Notes: generated from the letters alone by a model not told the origin. A stretch of 64,000 bases of DNA from Pseudomonadota bacterium (GCA_018261615.1 JAGTSE010000001.1:1-64000); one strand, 5' to 3'; numbered from the stretch's first letter, positions 37,247-48,309 are shown. Numbers and translations are program-made.

Positions 37247-37285
37247 ATTCAGGTAAGGTTGTTACAAAACCAAATTGAAGAGGGG

Positions 37286-37702
37286 TCAGGTGTGCTGCTC
37301 GAAATAGCTTTCGAGGATGATCACGGCGGAAGCGGAATCAACGCTGCCTTTGTCGAGTGCGCGAAAACCTCCACGTTCGAACAAACCAGCACGCGCTTCT
37401 ACGGTACTTAACCGCTCATCATGCAACGTAACTTTCACGCCAAAACGACCATGCACTTTGTTGGCAAAATTGCGCGCGCGTGCCGTCAGCGGCTGCTCGG
37501 TGCCATCCATATTGAGCGGCAAACCGACGATGACTGTTTCCGGCTGCCACTCTTTCAGTAATTTTTCGATAAGCTTCCAGTCTGGCGTGCCGTCCTGCGC
37601 TTTCAGCGCGGTGAGCGGACGCGCCGTGCCGGTAATGCGTTGCCCAATGGCGACGCCAATGCTTTTGGTGCCAAAATCAAAGGCCAGCAAGGTTCCGCTC
37701 AT
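37286..37702 (-). CDS. yqgF: Pre-16S rRNA nuclease YqgF / RuvX
   Basis: The 138-residue RNase H-like protein begins [20 protein letters not shown] with the first catalytic Asp, then [21 protein letters not shown], and [14 protein letters not shown]. It processes the 5' end of 16S rRNA. Its start overlaps the yqgE stop by one base. Confidence 0.96.
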   Translation of the reverse strand: MSGTLLAFDFGTKSIGVAIGQRITGTARPLTALKAQDGTPDWKLIEKLLKEWQPETVIVGLPLNMDGTEQPLTARARNFANKVHGRFGVKVTLHDERLSTVEARAGLFERGGFRALDKGSVDSASAVIILESYFEQHT

Positions 37703-38265
37703 CAGGCGTGCCCCGCTACGCCAGGCATGGTGGAGATATCGATACCGATAAGTTTTGCCGCTTCGCGCCAGCGGTCGGCGATCGGCGTTTTGAACAGAAT
37801 GTTGAGATCGGCCGGGGCGGTGAGCCAGGCGTTATCCATGATCTCTTGCTCCAGTTGCCCTTTTTCCCACGAGGCGTATCCCAGCGCGACCAGTACCTCG
37901 CTCGGCTGTTCTGCCGTTCCAAGGGTTTCCAGCACATCGCGTGAGGTGGTGACCACGGTGTTATCCGAAACGCGAATGCTGGAAGCGAATGTGGCGGGTG
38001 GCGTATGCAGGATAAAACCACGATCTTCCGCCAGCGGGCCGCCCAGCAGCACTGGCTTGTCCAGGCGGATGGCCGGATCACGCGCTTCTGGCTGGATTTT
38101 GAGTTTTTCCAGGACACCGTCAACTTTCAGGTTTTCCAGCGGCTTATTAATAATCAGCCCCATTGCGCCTTCGTCGTTGTACTCGCAGATATACACTACC
38201 GAGCGCCGAAAGAGAGGATCCTGAAGAGCAGGCATGGCAATAAGAAAGTGATGCTGTAAATTCAT
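37702..38265 (-). CDS. yqgE: DUF179 / AlgH-like protein YqgE
   Basis: The 187-residue protein begins [30 protein letters not shown] and has the NKPLENL and [13 protein letters not shown] segments of the family. Function is not settled. ATG 38265 is the family start. It sits between gshB and yqgF in the same transcription direction. Confidence 0.95.
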   Translation of the reverse strand: MNLQHHFLIAMPALQDPLFRRSVVYICEYNDEGAMGLIINKPLENLKVDGVLEKLKIQPEARDPAIRLDKPVLLGGPLAEDRGFILHTPPATFASSIRVSDNTVVTTSRDVLETLGTAEQPSEVLVALGYASWEKGQLEQEIMDNAWLTAPADLNILFKTPIADRWREAAKLIGIDISTMPGVAGHA

Positions 38266-38383
38266 TGTCAGAGGTTCTGTTTCCTGGTTCAAAAAAGCGA
38301 CAGCCTAGTATGGGGGGAAAGCGCAGAGCTGTCACCAGGCAATGCTGTCATGGCGGGATCCTTCCCGCCCTGTCGCGCTGAGA

Positions 38384-39331
38384 TTATTTACCCAGACGTT
38401 TTTCGATGGCATCCATCAGCATACCAGTGATGGAGATCGGGAATTCAGCCTCAATTTCACGCACGCAGGTCGGGCTGGTAACGTTAATTTCGGTCAGACG
38501 GTCGCCGATAATATCCAGACCAACAAAAATCAGTCCTTTGGCTTTCAACACCGGCGCAACTTTACGCGCAATCGCCCAGTCGCTTTCGCTTAACGGACGC
38601 GGTTCGCCGCGGCCGCCCGCTGCCAGGTTGCCGCGGGTTTCGCCGCCCTGCGGAATGCGCGCCAGGCAGTAAGGCACCGGTTCACCGTCAACCACCAGCA
38701 CGCGCTTGTCGCCGTCTTTGATCGCCGGCAGATAGTTTTGCGCCATGCAGTAACGGCTACCCAGTTCGGTCAGCGTTTCAGTAATCACTGGCAGGTTCGG
38801 ATCGCCCTCTTTAACGCGGAAAATCGACGAGCCGCCCATGCCGTCCAGCGGTTTGAGGATAATGTCGGTATGCTTTTGCCAGAACGCTTTCAACTGTGCT
38901 TTGTTGCGCGTAACCAGCGTTTCCGGCGTCAGATCCGGGAACCAGGCGGTGAACAGTTTTTCATTACAGTCGCGCAGACTCTGCGGTTTGTTAACGATCA
39001 GCGTGCCTTTCTCTTCCGCACGCTCAAGAATGTAGGTCGCATAGATATACTCGGTGTCGAACGGCGGATCTTTACGCATCAGGATGGTGTCCAGATCGGC
39101 CAGCGCTATATCCTGTTCGCTGCCGAATTCGTACCATTTGTCGTAGTTCTGTTCGACGGAAAGCGTGCGGGTACGGGCGCGGGCTTCACCGTTGATCAAG
39201 TAAAGATCCGCCATCTCCATATAGTGCAGCTGATAGCCGCGGCGCTGTGCTTCCAGCAGCATGGCGAAGCTGGTGTCTTTTTTGATGTTAATGTCCGCGA
39301 TGGGATCCATCACGATGCCAAGCTTGATCAT
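38384..39331 (-). CDS. gshB: Glutathione synthetase
   Basis: The 315-residue ATP-grasp protein begins MIKLGIVMDPIADINIKKDTSFAMLLEAQ and has ILKPLDGMGGSSIFR, RIPQGGETRGNLAAGGRG and DIIGDRLTEINVTSPTC. It joins gamma-glutamylcysteine with glycine using ATP. It lies 13 bp after rsmE, in the rsmE-gshB-yqgE-yqgF order. Confidence 0.97.
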   Translation of the reverse strand: MIKLGIVMDPIADINIKKDTSFAMLLEAQRRGYQLHYMEMADLYLINGEARARTRTLSVEQNYDKWYEFGSEQDIALADLDTILMRKDPPFDTEYIYATYILERAEEKGTLIVNKPQSLRDCNEKLFTAWFPDLTPETLVTRNKAQLKAFWQKHTDIILKPLDGMGGSSIFRVKEGDPNLPVITETLTELGSRYCMAQNYLPAIKDGDKRVLVVDGEPVPYCLARIPQGGETRGNLAAGGRGEPRPLSESDWAIARKVAPVLKAKGLIFVGLDIIGDRLTEINVTSPTCVREIEAEFPISITGMLMDAIEKRLGK

Positions 39332-39344
39332 TCTGCTTCTCCTT

Positions 39345-40076
39345 TCAACCCAGGTCGCCAAAGCGGACCTGAAGCGCGGTGATGGCGGTAAGCGCCGTAG
39401 TTTCTGTACGCAGTACGCGTGGCCCCAACAAAATATCCGTAAACTGATAGCGAGCGGTCATGGCGATCTCATCGGCAGAGAGGCCGCCTTCCGGGCCTAT
39501 CAGCAATCTGATGCGCTCAACCGGCAGTGGAAGCGTGTTGATGCTCTGGCTGGCGCGCGGATGCAGGTTCAGTTTCAGACCGGCATCTTTTTCGGCACAC
39601 CACTCTTCCAGATCCATCGCCGGGCGAATTTCCGGCACACGGTTACGACCGCACTGTTCGCAAGCGGCAATGGCGATTTTTTGCCACTGCAGGAGCTTTT
39701 TGTTCAGGCGTTCGGCGTCCAGTTTAACCCCACAGCGCTCAGAAAAAAGTGGCGTAATGAGGCTTACGCCCAGCTCTATCGACTTCTGAATGGTGAATTC
39801 CATCTTTTCGCCGCGCGACATCACCTGGCCGAGATGGATATGCAGCGGGGACTCACGGTCATCCACTTCGCTACGCAAAATGTTGACCATCACGCTTTTC
39901 TTATCCGCGCGAACAATCTCGGCGTCGAACACCTGATTGGAGCCATCGAACAGTTGAATAGCCTGGCCCGGCCCCATACGCAGCACGCGGCCAACGTGGT
40001 TTGCGGCATCTTCGCTCAGCGCGATTTCATGGCCCGGCTGAAGAGGTTCAGGGTGATGGATGCGGGGAATACGCAT
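39345..40076 (-). CDS. rsmE: 16S rRNA (uracil-N3)-methyltransferase RsmE
   Basis: The 243-residue SPOUT-family protein has an N-terminal PUA-like domain and the C-terminal knot motifs [17 protein letters not shown] and [16 protein letters not shown]. It methylates U1498 of 16S rRNA. Confidence 0.96.
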   Translation of the reverse strand: MRIPRIHHPEPLQPGHEIALSEDAANHVGRVLRMGPGQAIQLFDGSNQVFDAEIVRADKKSVMVNILRSEVDDRESPLHIHLGQVMSRGEKMEFTIQKSIELGVSLITPLFSERCGVKLDAERLNKKLLQWQKIAIAACEQCGRNRVPEIRPAMDLEEWCAEKDAGLKLNLHPRASQSINTLPLPVERIRLLIGPEGGLSADEIAMTARYQFTDILLGPRVLRTETTALTAITALQVRFGDLG

Positions 40077-40168
40077 GTTTTGAAATTCCGTCTGTCAGGC
40101 GATGCAGCGGCTTATGAGTGGAAAGTGCGCCGCTGCACCTGTCAATAATCAGTTGTCGCTAGTGTAGG

Positions 40169-40867
40169 TTAGCTCTTTCGTGCCATGCAAGCGCGCTGCA
40201 CGTAAGGGTTGTGGTTGCCCTGCACCTCGGCAATGCGCGCATCGCGCGTGCATTCCCATTCTGTCACCGGATACTGCTTATCCCACGCCGTAAACAGTTG
40301 CGTTTGCTGGCGTGAAAGGCTGAGCTGATATTGATCGCGCATATAGAAGTAGGTCCGGGCAATCGCACCGCGGGCGCGGGCTGGCGGCTCAGCGAGCTTT
40401 GCTTTGAAATCAATCTTCATGCCGCACTGGCCATACTGACCGTCGCCGCCATTCCACTGGCTATACATAAAGTTGCCGCGATCGCCATTCACTTCACCGA
40501 CGGCAGGTTGCAGGTTGTGCATATCGCTTTCAATTTTGCGGTAGACCGGATCTTTGGCGCAGTTTTTCCGGCCGCCATCTTGCCAGCACTGCCGCAGATG
40601 GCCGAACTGCCACGCAGGCATCACATGTTCCCATTCAATGCGGCTGGCGCGGTTTTCATTTTTTCGCACCTGGTAACCGCAGGAAGCGAGGTCAACCACT
40701 CCTTTTTTACCTTGCCAGTTAATTTTACAGCCGCAGTAGAAGTCGCCCGGTGCGTCGGCGTTAACTTTGGCTCCCGCCGCTTTTGCCTGAGCAAAGCTGT
40801 TTATGCCATCCGCTGCGAAAGCGGGAATGGCGACCAGTGTGATAAAAAGTAAGAAAAGACGAAACAT
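40169..40867 (-). CDS. endA: DNA-specific endonuclease I (periplasmic)
   Basis: The 232-residue protein has a signal peptide ([19 protein letters not shown]) and the endonuclease I core [34 protein letters not shown]. It is a periplasmic nuclease for double-stranded DNA. ATG 40867 matches the family; the open frame upstream is spurious. Confidence 0.96.
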   Translation of the reverse strand: MFRLFLLFITLVAIPAFAADGINSFAQAKAAGAKVNADAPGDFYCGCKINWQGKKGVVDLASCGYQVRKNENRASRIEWEHVMPAWQFGHLRQCWQDGGRKNCAKDPVYRKIESDMHNLQPAVGEVNGDRGNFMYSQWNGGDGQYGQCGMKIDFKAKLAEPPARARGAIARTYFYMRDQYQLSLSRQQTQLFTAWDKQYPVTEWECTRDARIAEVQGNHNPYVQRACMARKS

Positions 40868-40952
40868 AGCGAACTCCCTGGAAACGAGTTCGCAACGTAG
40901 CGGAAGCCGTTGTCTGATGCAATCAGTAAGCGCAGAAAATTTCTTAATAGAT

Positions 40953-41459
40953 TCAGTTAGTCGTGTCGGCAACAAGCGGTTCGCCACAGCGCACACAGCG
41001 GTAAACGGCCTCGCCGCGCAGCACGCGGTTGTGTCGGCGCACCGTAAGCTGGTGCTGCTGGCATTGACAATGGTATGGGAAAGTATTGCGTCGTACCGAT
41101 TCCAGTTCGAACTGGTGCGTGCGGCGGGCAGGGATGCCAAGCACGCTCTCCATCATCCATTTCCACTCCTTACCATGCGGCGCAACGCGGCCGAAATGTT
41201 TCCACACCAGCAGATGCGCCAGCTCATGCGGAACCACTTCTTCAACAAATGCCTGCTGGTTTTCCAGCAGCAGCACGGGGTTGAGACGGATTTCGTAATC
41301 CGCCAGCCAGGCGGTACCTGCCGCTGTGCCACGCTGTTGATACACCACTTTAGGTTCGGGATAGCTGCGCCCCAGTTTCTGGTTTGCAAGGGCAAGTTTA
41401 TCCCGCAGGCTCTGCATAACGGCTTGCTGGACGGCGATGGGGAGACGGGGCGTTTTCAT
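40953..41459 (-). CDS. sprT: SprT-family zinc metalloprotease-like protein
   Basis: The 168-residue protein has the metal motif [14 protein letters not shown] and a C-terminal zinc-ribbon set of cysteines (CQCQQH, CVRCGE). It is related to eukaryotic Spartan; the bacterial role is unclear. Start ATG 41459 ([10 protein letters not shown]). Confidence 0.95.
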   Translation of the reverse strand: MKTPRLPIAVQQAVMQSLRDKLALANQKLGRSYPEPKVVYQQRGTAAGTAWLADYEIRLNPVLLLENQQAFVEEVVPHELAHLLVWKHFGRVAPHGKEWKWMMESVLGIPARRTHQFELESVRRNTFPYHCQCQQHQLTVRRHNRVLRGEAVYRCVRCGEPLVADTTN

Positions 41460-41508
41460 AGTTGCAGAGAATAGGATCGGCGAAGCGCGAGTGCAACAAG
41501 CAAAATAG

Positions 41509-41532
41509 AGGCTTCCTCCGCAGAGGAAGCCT
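41509..41532 (-). terminator. Terminator after galP
   Basis: AGGCTTCCTC pairs perfectly with GAGGAAGCCT across 4 bases, followed leftward by CTATTTTG. It overlaps the first bases downstream of the galP stop. Confidence 0.7.
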
Positions 41533-41538
41533 GAAGTG

Positions 41539-42933
41539 TTAATTGTGGGAACCGATCTCGCGCAGCGGACGACCACGCATCAGGTTACGCTCGATGTGTT
41601 CCAGCGAAACGTGTTTGGTTTCCGGTACCAGCCACAGGGTCAGCACGATGAACAGTAGGTTCAGCGCGCCATAAACCCAGAAGGTATTGGCATTGCCCAG
41701 TGAGTTCAGCATCGTCAGGAAGGTTGCTCCGACGATCATATTGGCAATCCAGTTAGTGGCGGTTGAGCAGGTAATACCGAAGTCGCGGCCTTTCAGCGGC
41801 TGGATTTCGGAGCACAGTACCCAGATCAGCGGACCGGCGCTCATGGCAAAACCCACAATGAACATCAGCAACATGGCGACGGCAAAGTACTGCGTTGAAG
41901 GTGAGTGGATGCCGAGGTGCAGCATCGTACCGAGAATCCCCATTCCGGCGGCCATCACCAGGAAGCCCAGCACCAGCGTCGGCTTACGTCCCCAGCGATC
42001 TACCAGACCGATAGCGATAAAGGTTGCCAACACGTTGGTCAGACCAACGATAACGGTGCCCCACATCTGCTCGTTGGTGTCGCTGTAACCCGCCAGTTCA
42101 AAGATTTTCGGCGCGTAGTACATGATGACGTTCATACCGGTGAACTGCTGCATGATTTGCAACAGTACGCCGAGGAATACTGCGCGGCGGAAATGGGTGT
42201 TCTCTTTAAACAGTGCCCAGCCGGTCTGTTTCACTTTCAGACTTTCACGGATCTCTTCCAGCTCGTTTTTCGCTTCCGCGCTGGTGTCACGCAGGCGCAA
42301 CAGCACGCGCTCGGCATCGTGGAATCGACGTTTAGCGGCAAACCAGCGCGGGCTGTCTGGCAGGAAGAAGACGCCAATCAGTAGCAAAATCGCCGGAATA
42401 ATGATCACGCCAAGCATCCAGCGCCATTCGCCGCTGTAGCTGAAGGCCGTGTCCGAGAGATACGCACCGAGAATACCGATGGTGATCATCAACTGATACA
42501 TGGAGATCATGCTGCCGCGAATTTTTTCCGGTGCGATCTCGGAAAGGTAGAGCGGCGCAGTATAGGAGGCGACCCCAACAGCCAGGCCAAGCAGTACGCG
42601 GGAAATCATCAACACTTCCACGTTTGGCGCTGCGGCAGAGCACAGCGACCCCGCAACAAACAGTACGGCACCAATCATCAAACTTTTTTTACGCCCCAGG
42701 CGCCAGGAGAGCCAGCCGCTGCCGACAGCACCGACGGCAGCGCCGAACATCATTGAACTGACCACCCACTCCTGTGTATGTGGGCTAATTTGAAAGTCTT
42801 TGGTGATAAAGGGCAACGCACCAGCAATAACCCCAATATCCAGACCAAAAAGTAATCCTGCCAGTGCAGCGAGGAAACAAACAAAAAAGGTCATCGCCTT
42901 ATTTGAATGCCCCTGTTTTTTATTGTCAGGCAT
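41539..42933 (-). CDS. galP: Galactose:H+ symporter
   Basis: The 464-residue MFS sugar porter has twelve membrane spans. The motifs [34 protein letters not shown] and [11 protein letters not shown] are present. It is close to E. coli GalP along its length. It imports galactose and glucose with protons. Gal-operator-like and CRP-like sites lie upstream. Confidence 0.97.
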   Translation of the reverse strand: MPDNKKQGHSNKAMTFFVCFLAALAGLLFGLDIGVIAGALPFITKDFQISPHTQEWVVSSMMFGAAVGAVGSGWLSWRLGRKKSLMIGAVLFVAGSLCSAAAPNVEVLMISRVLLGLAVGVASYTAPLYLSEIAPEKIRGSMISMYQLMITIGILGAYLSDTAFSYSGEWRWMLGVIIIPAILLLIGVFFLPDSPRWFAAKRRFHDAERVLLRLRDTSAEAKNELEEIRESLKVKQTGWALFKENTHFRRAVFLGVLLQIMQQFTGMNVIMYYAPKIFELAGYSDTNEQMWGTVIVGLTNVLATFIAIGLVDRWGRKPTLVLGFLVMAAGMGILGTMLHLGIHSPSTQYFAVAMLLMFIVGFAMSAGPLIWVLCSEIQPLKGRDFGITCSTATNWIANMIVGATFLTMLNSLGNANTFWVYGALNLLFIVLTLWLVPETKHVSLEHIERNLMRGRPLREIGSHN

Positions 42934-42997
42934 GATGCCCTCCATTGTTGTATTGGTTTTTCCGGTGACAAAAATAGGCCAGTTACCGGCAAAATTA

Positions 42998-43032
42998 AGT
43001 GATTTACGTCACATGAGTGTAATCGTTTACAT
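42998..43032 (-). promoter_or_regulatory. CRP-like and GalR/GalS-like sites upstream of galP
   Basis: AGTGATTTACGTCACA (42998-43013) resembles a CRP site. GTGTAATCGTTTACAT (43017-43032) fits the gal operator GTGKAANCGNTTNCAC except at the last C. The pair fits known CRP activation and GalR/GalS repression of galP. Confidence 0.6.
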
Positions 43033-43284
43033 TCCGATAAGATCGGTAATGTAAATAAAAGTGTTAAATATTATAGGATTGTTTACGTTAAAAGGTGAAT
43101 GTAAGAGAGAAGTTTCAGACTAAACCTAAACATAATGTAACAGACCTGCTTCGCTCCTTTTTAAAAAGGAAAAATATGAAAAAATCAGCAAGGCAGTGAG
43201 GTGTAATCGCTTTCAGAAAAATGCCATGCAGGTGTTAACAGTATAGATAGCGAAAATAACCGCACTGAAGGGATGCGAAATGCA
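43033..43284. other. Non-coding region between galP and metK
   Basis: This AT-rich stretch probably contains upstream galP elements at its left end. I see no gene. The metK terminator lies at its right edge. Confidence 0.4.
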
Positions 43285-43309
43285 AAAGGCCAGCACGAGG
43301 CTGGCCTTT
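43285..43309 (-). terminator. metK terminator
   Basis: AAAGGCCAGC pairs with GCTGGCCTTT across a 5-base loop; on the minus strand it continues into TTTTGC. Confidence 0.8.
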
Positions 43310-43329
43310 AGAGGAAAGCTGTCAGCGTA

Positions 43330-44484
43330 TTATTTCAGGCCGGCAGCTTCACGCAGCAGTGCAGCCTTGTCGGTTTTTTCCCATGGGAAAGTTTCACGAC
43401 CAAAGTGACCGTATGCAGCGGTTTGTTTGTAGAACGGGTGCAGCAGGTCCAGCATCTGGATCAGACCGTACGGACGCAGGTCAAAGAATTCACGGACCAG
43501 CAGCGTCAGCTGTTCGGACGGCACTTTCTCTGTACCGAACGTTTCCACCATGATGGACGTTGGTTCTGCGATACCGATAGCGTAGGAAACCTGAATTTCA
43601 CAACGATCGGCCAGACCCGCAGCAACGATGTTTTTCGCTACATAACGAGCGGCATAAGCTGCGGAACGGTCTACTTTCGACGGATCTTTACCGGAGAACG
43701 CGCCACCACCGTGACGAGCCATGCCGCCGTAGGTGTCAACGATGATTTTACGACCAGTCAAGCCGCAATCGCCCATCGGGCCGCCAATAACGAAACGACC
43801 CGTCGGGTTGATAAAGAATTTTGTGGAAGCGTTCAGCCACTCGGCCGGCAGGATCGGCTTGATGATCTCTTCCATGACCGCTTCTTGCAGCGATTCCTGG
43901 TCAATGTCTTCAGCGTGCTGCGTAGACAGAACGACAGCATCAATGCCGACGATTTTGCCGTCATTATACTGGAAAGTGACCTGGCTTTTTGCATCCGGGC
44001 GCAGCCACGGCAGGACGCCGTTTTTACGCACTTCAGCCTGACGCTGTACCAGACGGTGGGCGTAGGTGATCGGAGCTGGCATCAACACGTCAGTTTCATT
44101 GGTCGCGTAACCAAACATCAGGCCCTGGTCGCCAGCGCCCTGTTCCAGCGGATCGGCACGGTCAACACCCTGGTTGATGTCCGGAGATTGCTTACCAATG
44201 GCGCTCAGTACGGCACAAGAGTTGGCATCAAAGCCCATGTCGGAGTGCACATAGCCGATTTCGCGTACGGTTTTACGGGTGATCTCTTCGATATCGACCC
44301 ATGCGCTGGTAGTGATTTCACCGCCAACCAGCACCATGCCTGTTTTGACATAGGTTTCGCATGCGACGCGCGCTTTCGGATCCTGTTCGAGGATAGCATC
44401 CAGCACGGCGTCTGAAATTTGGTCAGCAATTTTGTCAGGATGCCCTTCAGAAACGGACTCGGACGTAAAAAGGTGTTTTGCCAT
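43330..44484 (-). CDS. metK: S-adenosylmethionine synthetase
   Basis: The 384-residue protein begins [28 protein letters not shown] and has [13 protein letters not shown], and the metal and phosphate motif [19 protein letters not shown]. It makes SAM from methionine and ATP, feeding methylation and, through decarboxylated SAM, spermidine synthesis. MetJ-like boxes lie about 100 bp upstream. Confidence 0.98.
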   Translation of the reverse strand: MAKHLFTSESVSEGHPDKIADQISDAVLDAILEQDPKARVACETYVKTGMVLVGGEITTSAWVDIEEITRKTVREIGYVHSDMGFDANSCAVLSAIGKQSPDINQGVDRADPLEQGAGDQGLMFGYATNETDVLMPAPITYAHRLVQRQAEVRKNGVLPWLRPDAKSQVTFQYNDGKIVGIDAVVLSTQHAEDIDQESLQEAVMEEIIKPILPAEWLNASTKFFINPTGRFVIGGPMGDCGLTGRKIIVDTYGGMARHGGGAFSGKDPSKVDRSAAYAARYVAKNIVAAGLADRCEIQVSYAIGIAEPTSIMVETFGTEKVPSEQLTLLVREFFDLRPYGLIQMLDLLHPFYKQTAAYGHFGRETFPWEKTDKAALLREAAGLK

Positions 44485-44576
44485 AGTAAGTTTTCACCCT
44501 GGAGTAATACGGTTAGCTCGAACTCTGTGCCCGGATATTTTCACGCCTGGCGGCGCAGATTGCAGATGATGGCACA

Positions 44577-44616
44577 AGAAGTCTGAGAGTTAATCAATCT
44601 GGATGGATTAACATCT
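44577..44616 (-). promoter_or_regulatory. MetJ-box-like array upstream of metK
   Basis: Consecutive 8-mers on the minus strand read AGATGTTA, ATCCATCC, AGATTGAT, TAACTCTC, AGACTTCT. Alternate units resemble AGACGTCT, spaced by 16 bp. MetJ represses metK in enterics. Confidence 0.45.
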
Positions 44617-45137
44617 GGATGGCTATTTTAGGTCAGTTGTTGAACCCATTTCCAGCCTTTTTTGATCTCTGCCTCAACCTGACACAAATAGTGACGGAAA
44701 TTTTTCCTGACAATGCGGCAAACACAGCTTTTTTATTTTGCATTTTCACCCCGTTGTCGGTATAAAACGCCGCGCGCGGCTCTTAAAAAAAGCGCACGGC
44801 CAAAACGCTGTGTCGCCACTTCCAGCCGGGTTAAGCAGTTGATTCAGGGCCTTGGCTTGTCGCGGGTCGCTATGGCTTGCGTTGGAGGTGATAAGAGAAA
44901 ATGAACCGTTGTTTTCCGCAGAATCTGTCGCGCCGTTCTGGCGTGCATTTATTCCCCGCAACCTGCATTTCTAATCTGCAAACCTGCCGATGTTATACCC
45001 ATTTCGGCGCTTCCCAGGATTCCAGGGCCGGTAAGGCGTTGTGATACCTGAACAAGGGCTCTCCTGCTAATACAGGGGTTTTCTCGTGGTTTCGCCGGGC
45101 TGTCATATAGACGTTCGGATGCGTGTTTTACAATTAT
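44617..45137. other. Region between metK and yqgB
   Basis: Apart from the small reading frame at 44746-44961, this contains no clear gene. It should hold the metK promoter on the left and the speA promoter and leader on the right. Confidence 0.4.
44746..44961 (-). CDS. Possible small protein, position of yqgC
   Basis: A 71-codon frame (MRGINARQNGATDSAENNGSF at its start) lies between metK and speA. E. coli annotates a small gene yqgC of similar size in this gap, but I cannot confirm sequence similarity. There are no recognisable motifs. It may not be translated. Confidence 0.25.
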   Translation of the reverse strand: MRGINARQNGATDSAENNGSFSLITSNASHSDPRQAKALNQLLNPAGSGDTAFWPCAFFKSRARRFIPTTG

Positions 45138-45320
45138 ATGAAAAAGAAACCGGTCGCACAGGCGTGGCGTTGGCCTGAAATCAAGCTAAGCCAGGCTGTT
45201 TATGGGTTGTTATCGCTATGTGTCACTGCGATAGTAGTCGACTATTTTATACCTGTGTCTCTTCGCGCTTTGGCAACCGGTCAGCGTGATGTGCGCAGGG
45301 TATACACTTTTATAGATTGA
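45138..45320 (+). CDS. yqgB: YqgB-like small protein upstream of speA
   Basis: The start [14 protein letters not shown] and the stretch [16 protein letters not shown] correspond to E. coli YqgB (MKKKPVAQ..., YGLLSQFQAAIVVNCF), an acid-stress small protein. Here it has 60 residues instead of 43, with a different charged tail. It ends 8 bp before speA. ATG 45138 matches the E. coli start; five more codons are open upstream. Confidence 0.65.
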   Translation: MKKKPVAQAWRWPEIKLSQAVYGLLSLCVTAIVVDYFIPVSLRALATGQRDVRRVYTFID

Positions 45321-45328
45321 GGTTCGCT

Positions 45329-47305
45329 ATGTCTGACGACATGTCTTCGTTTTCGCCTTCGTCAGCAGGCGAACAGGGTGTACTACGTTCCATGCAGGAG
45401 GTTGCGATGAGCTCCCAGGAAGCCAGTAAGATGCTTCGTACTTATAACATTGCCTGGTGGGGCAATAACTACTACGACGTCAACGAGCTGGGCCATATCA
45501 GTGTTTGCCCGGATCCGGACGTCCCGGAAGCCCGTGTTGACCTGGCACAGCTGGTAAAAGCACGTGAAGCACAGGGGCAACGTCTGCCCGCGTTGTTCTG
45601 CTTCCCACAGATCCTGCAACACCGTCTGCGCTCGATTAATGCCGCGTTCAAACGCGCACGAGAGTCCTACGGCTACAATGGCGATTACTTCCTGGTTTAC
45701 CCGATCAAGGTGAATCAGCATCGCCGTGTTATTGAATCCCTGATCCATTCCGGCGAACCGCTGGGGCTGGAAGCCGGTTCCAAAGCGGAATTGATGGCTG
45801 TGTTGGCTCATGCCGGTATGACCCGTTCGGTGATTGTCTGTAACGGTTATAAAGATCGTGAATACATTCGTCTTGCGCTGATTGGCGAAAAGATGGGCCA
45901 CAAGGTCTATCTGGTGATTGAGAAAATGACCGAAATCGCCATCGTGCTGGAAGAAGCTGAACGCCTGAACGTGGTGCCGCGCCTCGGCGTACGCGCGCGT
46001 CTGGCATCGCAAGGTTCCGGAAAATGGCAATCCTCCGGCGGCGAAAAATCGAAATTTGGTCTTGCGGCAACGCAGGTGCTGCAATTGGTGGAGATCCTGC
46101 GCGAGCGCGGGCGTCTGGACAGTATTCAGTTGCTGCACTTCCACCTTGGCTCGCAGATGGCCAACATCCGTGATATCGCGACGGGTGTGCGTGAATCCGC
46201 GCGTTTCTACGTCGAGCTGCATAAGCTGGGCGTCAATATCCAGTGCTTCGATGTCGGCGGCGGCCTGGGCGTGGATTATGAAGGTACACGCTCTCAGTCT
46301 GACTGCTCGGTCAACTATGGTCTGAACGAGTATGCCAACAACATTATTTGGGCGATTGGCGATGCTTGTGAAGAACATGGCCTGCCGCATCCGACGGTGA
46401 TCACCGAATCCGGCCGCGCGGTGACGGCACATCACACCGTGCTGGTTTCTAATATTATTGGCGTTGAACGTAACGAGTACACGCTATCGACTCCACCGGC
46501 GGAAAATGCGCCGCGTACGCTGCAAAGCATGTGGGAAACCTGGGAGGAGATGCATGAGCCTGGCACTCGCCGTTCTCTGCGTGAATGGCTGCATGACAGT
46601 CAGATGGATCTGCATGATATTCATGTCGGCTATTCCTCAGGCACTTTCAGCCTGCAAGAACGTGCCTGGGCCGAGCAGCTCTATCTGAATATGTGCCATG
46701 AAGTGCAGAAGCAGCTCGATCCAAGCAACCGCGCGCATCGGCCGATTATCGACGAATTGCAGGAACGTATGGCGGATAAAATGTACGTCAACTTCTCGCT
46801 GTTCCAGTCGATGCCAGATGCCTGGGGTATCGATCAACTGTTCCCGGTGCTGCCGCTGGAAGGGCTGAACCATGCGCCGGAACGCCGCGCGGTGCTGCTC
46901 GATATTACCTGTGATTCCGACGGCGCAATTGATCATTACGTCGATGGCGACGGTATCGCGACCACCATGCCGATACCGGAGTACGATCCGGATAACCCAC
47001 CAATATTGGGCTTCTTTATGGTGGGCGCGTACCAGGAGATCCTCGGCAACATGCATAACCTGTTTGGTGATACCGAAGCAGTTAATGTGTTTGTCTTCCC
47101 GGATGGCAGTGTTGAAGTTGAACTGTCAGATGAAGGGGATACGGTGGCGGATATGTTGCAGTATGTGCAGCTCGATCCGAAAACGCTACTGACGCAGTTC
47201 CGCGATCAGGTGAAACAGACCGATCTGGACGAGACGCTGCAACAGCAGTTCCTCGAAGAGTTCGAATCGGGCCTCTACGGTTACACCTATCTGGAAGATG
47301 AATAA
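45329..47305 (+). CDS. speA: Biosynthetic arginine decarboxylase
   Basis: The 658-residue protein matches E. coli SpeA. The PLP lysine is in [13 protein letters not shown], with [22 protein letters not shown] and [12 protein letters not shown]. It converts arginine to agmatine. ATG 45329 follows TTGAGG. The downstream agmatinase gene speB, adjacent in E. coli, is absent here; a terminator and a porin gene fragment follow. Confidence 0.97.
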   Translation: MSDDMSSFSPSSAGEQGVLRSMQEVAMSSQEASKMLRTYNIAWWGNNYYDVNELGHISVCPDPDVPEARVDLAQLVKAREAQGQRLPALFCFPQILQHRLRSINAAFKRARESYGYNGDYFLVYPIKVNQHRRVIESLIHSGEPLGLEAGSKAELMAVLAHAGMTRSVIVCNGYKDREYIRLALIGEKMGHKVYLVIEKMTEIAIVLEEAERLNVVPRLGVRARLASQGSGKWQSSGGEKSKFGLAATQVLQLVEILRERGRLDSIQLLHFHLGSQMANIRDIATGVRESARFYVELHKLGVNIQCFDVGGGLGVDYEGTRSQSDCSVNYGLNEYANNIIWAIGDACEEHGLPHPTVITESGRAVTAHHTVLVSNIIGVERNEYTLSTPPAENAPRTLQSMWETWEEMHEPGTRRSLREWLHDSQMDLHDIHVGYSSGTFSLQERAWAEQLYLNMCHEVQKQLDPSNRAHRPIIDELQERMADKMYVNFSLFQSMPDAWGIDQLFPVLPLEGLNHAPERRAVLLDITCDSDGAIDHYVDGDGIATTMPIPEYDPDNPPILGFFMVGAYQEILGNMHNLFGDTEAVNVFVFPDGSVEVELSDEGDTVADMLQYVQLDPKTLLTQFRDQVKQTDLDETLQQQFLEEFESGLYGYTYLEDE

Positions 47306-47330
47306 CGCAGTAATGACGCTGCGATGAAAT

Positions 47331-47369
47331 AAATCCCTTCCCGCCAGTAGGCACGGAAGGGATTTTTTT
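47331..47369 (+). terminator. speA terminator
   Basis: AAATCCCTTCC pairs with GGAAGGGATTT across a 13-base loop, followed by a run of T. Confidence 0.85.
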
Positions 47370-47370
47370 A

Positions 47371-47541
47371 TCAGAATACGTTGAACGGATATTCTGCGTA
47401 GAGACGAACTTCGTTGCCGCCAATATTGTAATCGCTGGCATTGCCGGAAACGCGCAGTACGGAGTAGCGCACTTTCAGTTTCAGATCTTTCGCCGGGCCA
47501 CTCGCCGCTGCACTATTGATACGCCAGTTTGCAGGTATGAA
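47371..47541 (-). pseudogene. C-terminal fragment of an outer-membrane porin gene (OprD/ChiP-like)
   Basis: The minus-strand frame reads NWRINSAAASGPAKDL, then about 35 residues ending NEVRLYAEYPFNVF and stop. Alternating hydrophobic strands and a terminal Phe are typical of outer-membrane beta-barrels. There is no start or N-terminal part: the frame runs into the end of loiP. It marks a deletion that also removed speB. Confidence 0.6.
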
Positions 47542-47550
47542 TAAATGTGA

Positions 47551-48309
47551 TTATTTAATTCCGTCTGCGGTCATGCGATCGCGAATATGCTGCGCGCGCG
47601 CCGCCGATGCCGGGTGATCGTCAAACATCGAACTCTGTCGACCCTCTTCCATTTTTGCCAGTTTCTCAAAGCTGGTCGCCAGCCCTGCCGGGTTGATGCC
47701 GCGTTTGCGCAACAGATCGTAGGAGTAGTCATCCGCTTCGGATTCCTGGCGCTGAGAGAACTGTGAATTTACCAGTTGTTCGCCCAGTGCGCCGAGCTGC
47801 GACTGCGACAGGTTGCCGACGATACCGCCTGCCGATGCTGCGGCTGCGCGTATCGCATTGGTGCCCAGCGCCACCTGCATGCCTTTTTTCACATGGCCCA
47901 GCGCAACGTGGCCCATTTCGTGGCCGATCACCGCTTCAACTTCATTGTCGGTCATCATATCCATCAGCGCGCTGTAGACGCGGATGCAGCCGTTTGCCAT
48001 GGCAAAAGCATTCACATCTTTTGCCACATAAACCTTGTAGTTGACTGGCTGGCCGTTGATGTTATCGCCGAGCGCGGCAGCAATTTTAGTCAAACGCTGG
48101 CTGTAGGTGCTGCTGGCGGGCGCGATAGTTGCTTTGCTGTCCATCTGTTTACAGGCGTCATCACTTAATGCTTTTACTTGCGCATCGCTCAGAGTGTAGG
48201 CCTGAAAAGCCTCCGCGCCTGAGCTGAGAAAAGCATTTGAGTCCATATTCTGGCAACCGGCAAGGACGGTTGTTATTCCCAGAGCAAAGAGAAGCGGGCG
48301 AATTTTCAT
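47551..48309 (-). CDS. loiP: Metalloprotease LoiP (YggG), outer-membrane lipoprotein
   Basis: The 252-residue protein has a lipoprotein signal (ALGITTVLAGCQN, Cys19) and an M48 zinc motif VIGHEMGHVALGH. It is a low-osmolarity-induced protease related to BepA. It is divergent from tktA, 278 bp away. Confidence 0.95.
   Translation of the reverse strand: MKIRPLLFALGITTVLAGCQNMDSNAFLSSGAEAFQAYTLSDAQVKALSDDACKQMDSKATIAPASSTYSQRLTKIAAALGDNINGQPVNYKVYVAKDVNAFAMANGCIRVYSALMDMMTDNEVEAVIGHEMGHVALGHVKKGMQVALGTNAIRAAAASAGGIVGNLSQSQLGALGEQLVNSQFSQRQESEADDYSYDLLRKRGINPAGLATSFEKLAKMEEGRQSSMFDDHPASAARAQHIRDRMTADGIK

Noticed and set aside
44713..44904. 63-codon plus-strand frame between metK and yqgB
   Set aside because: There is no similarity, no good ribosome-binding site, and it overlaps the better-placed minus-strand frame.
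45383..46435. 350-codon open frame on the minus strand
   Set aside because: It is antisense to speA, with no domain similarity.
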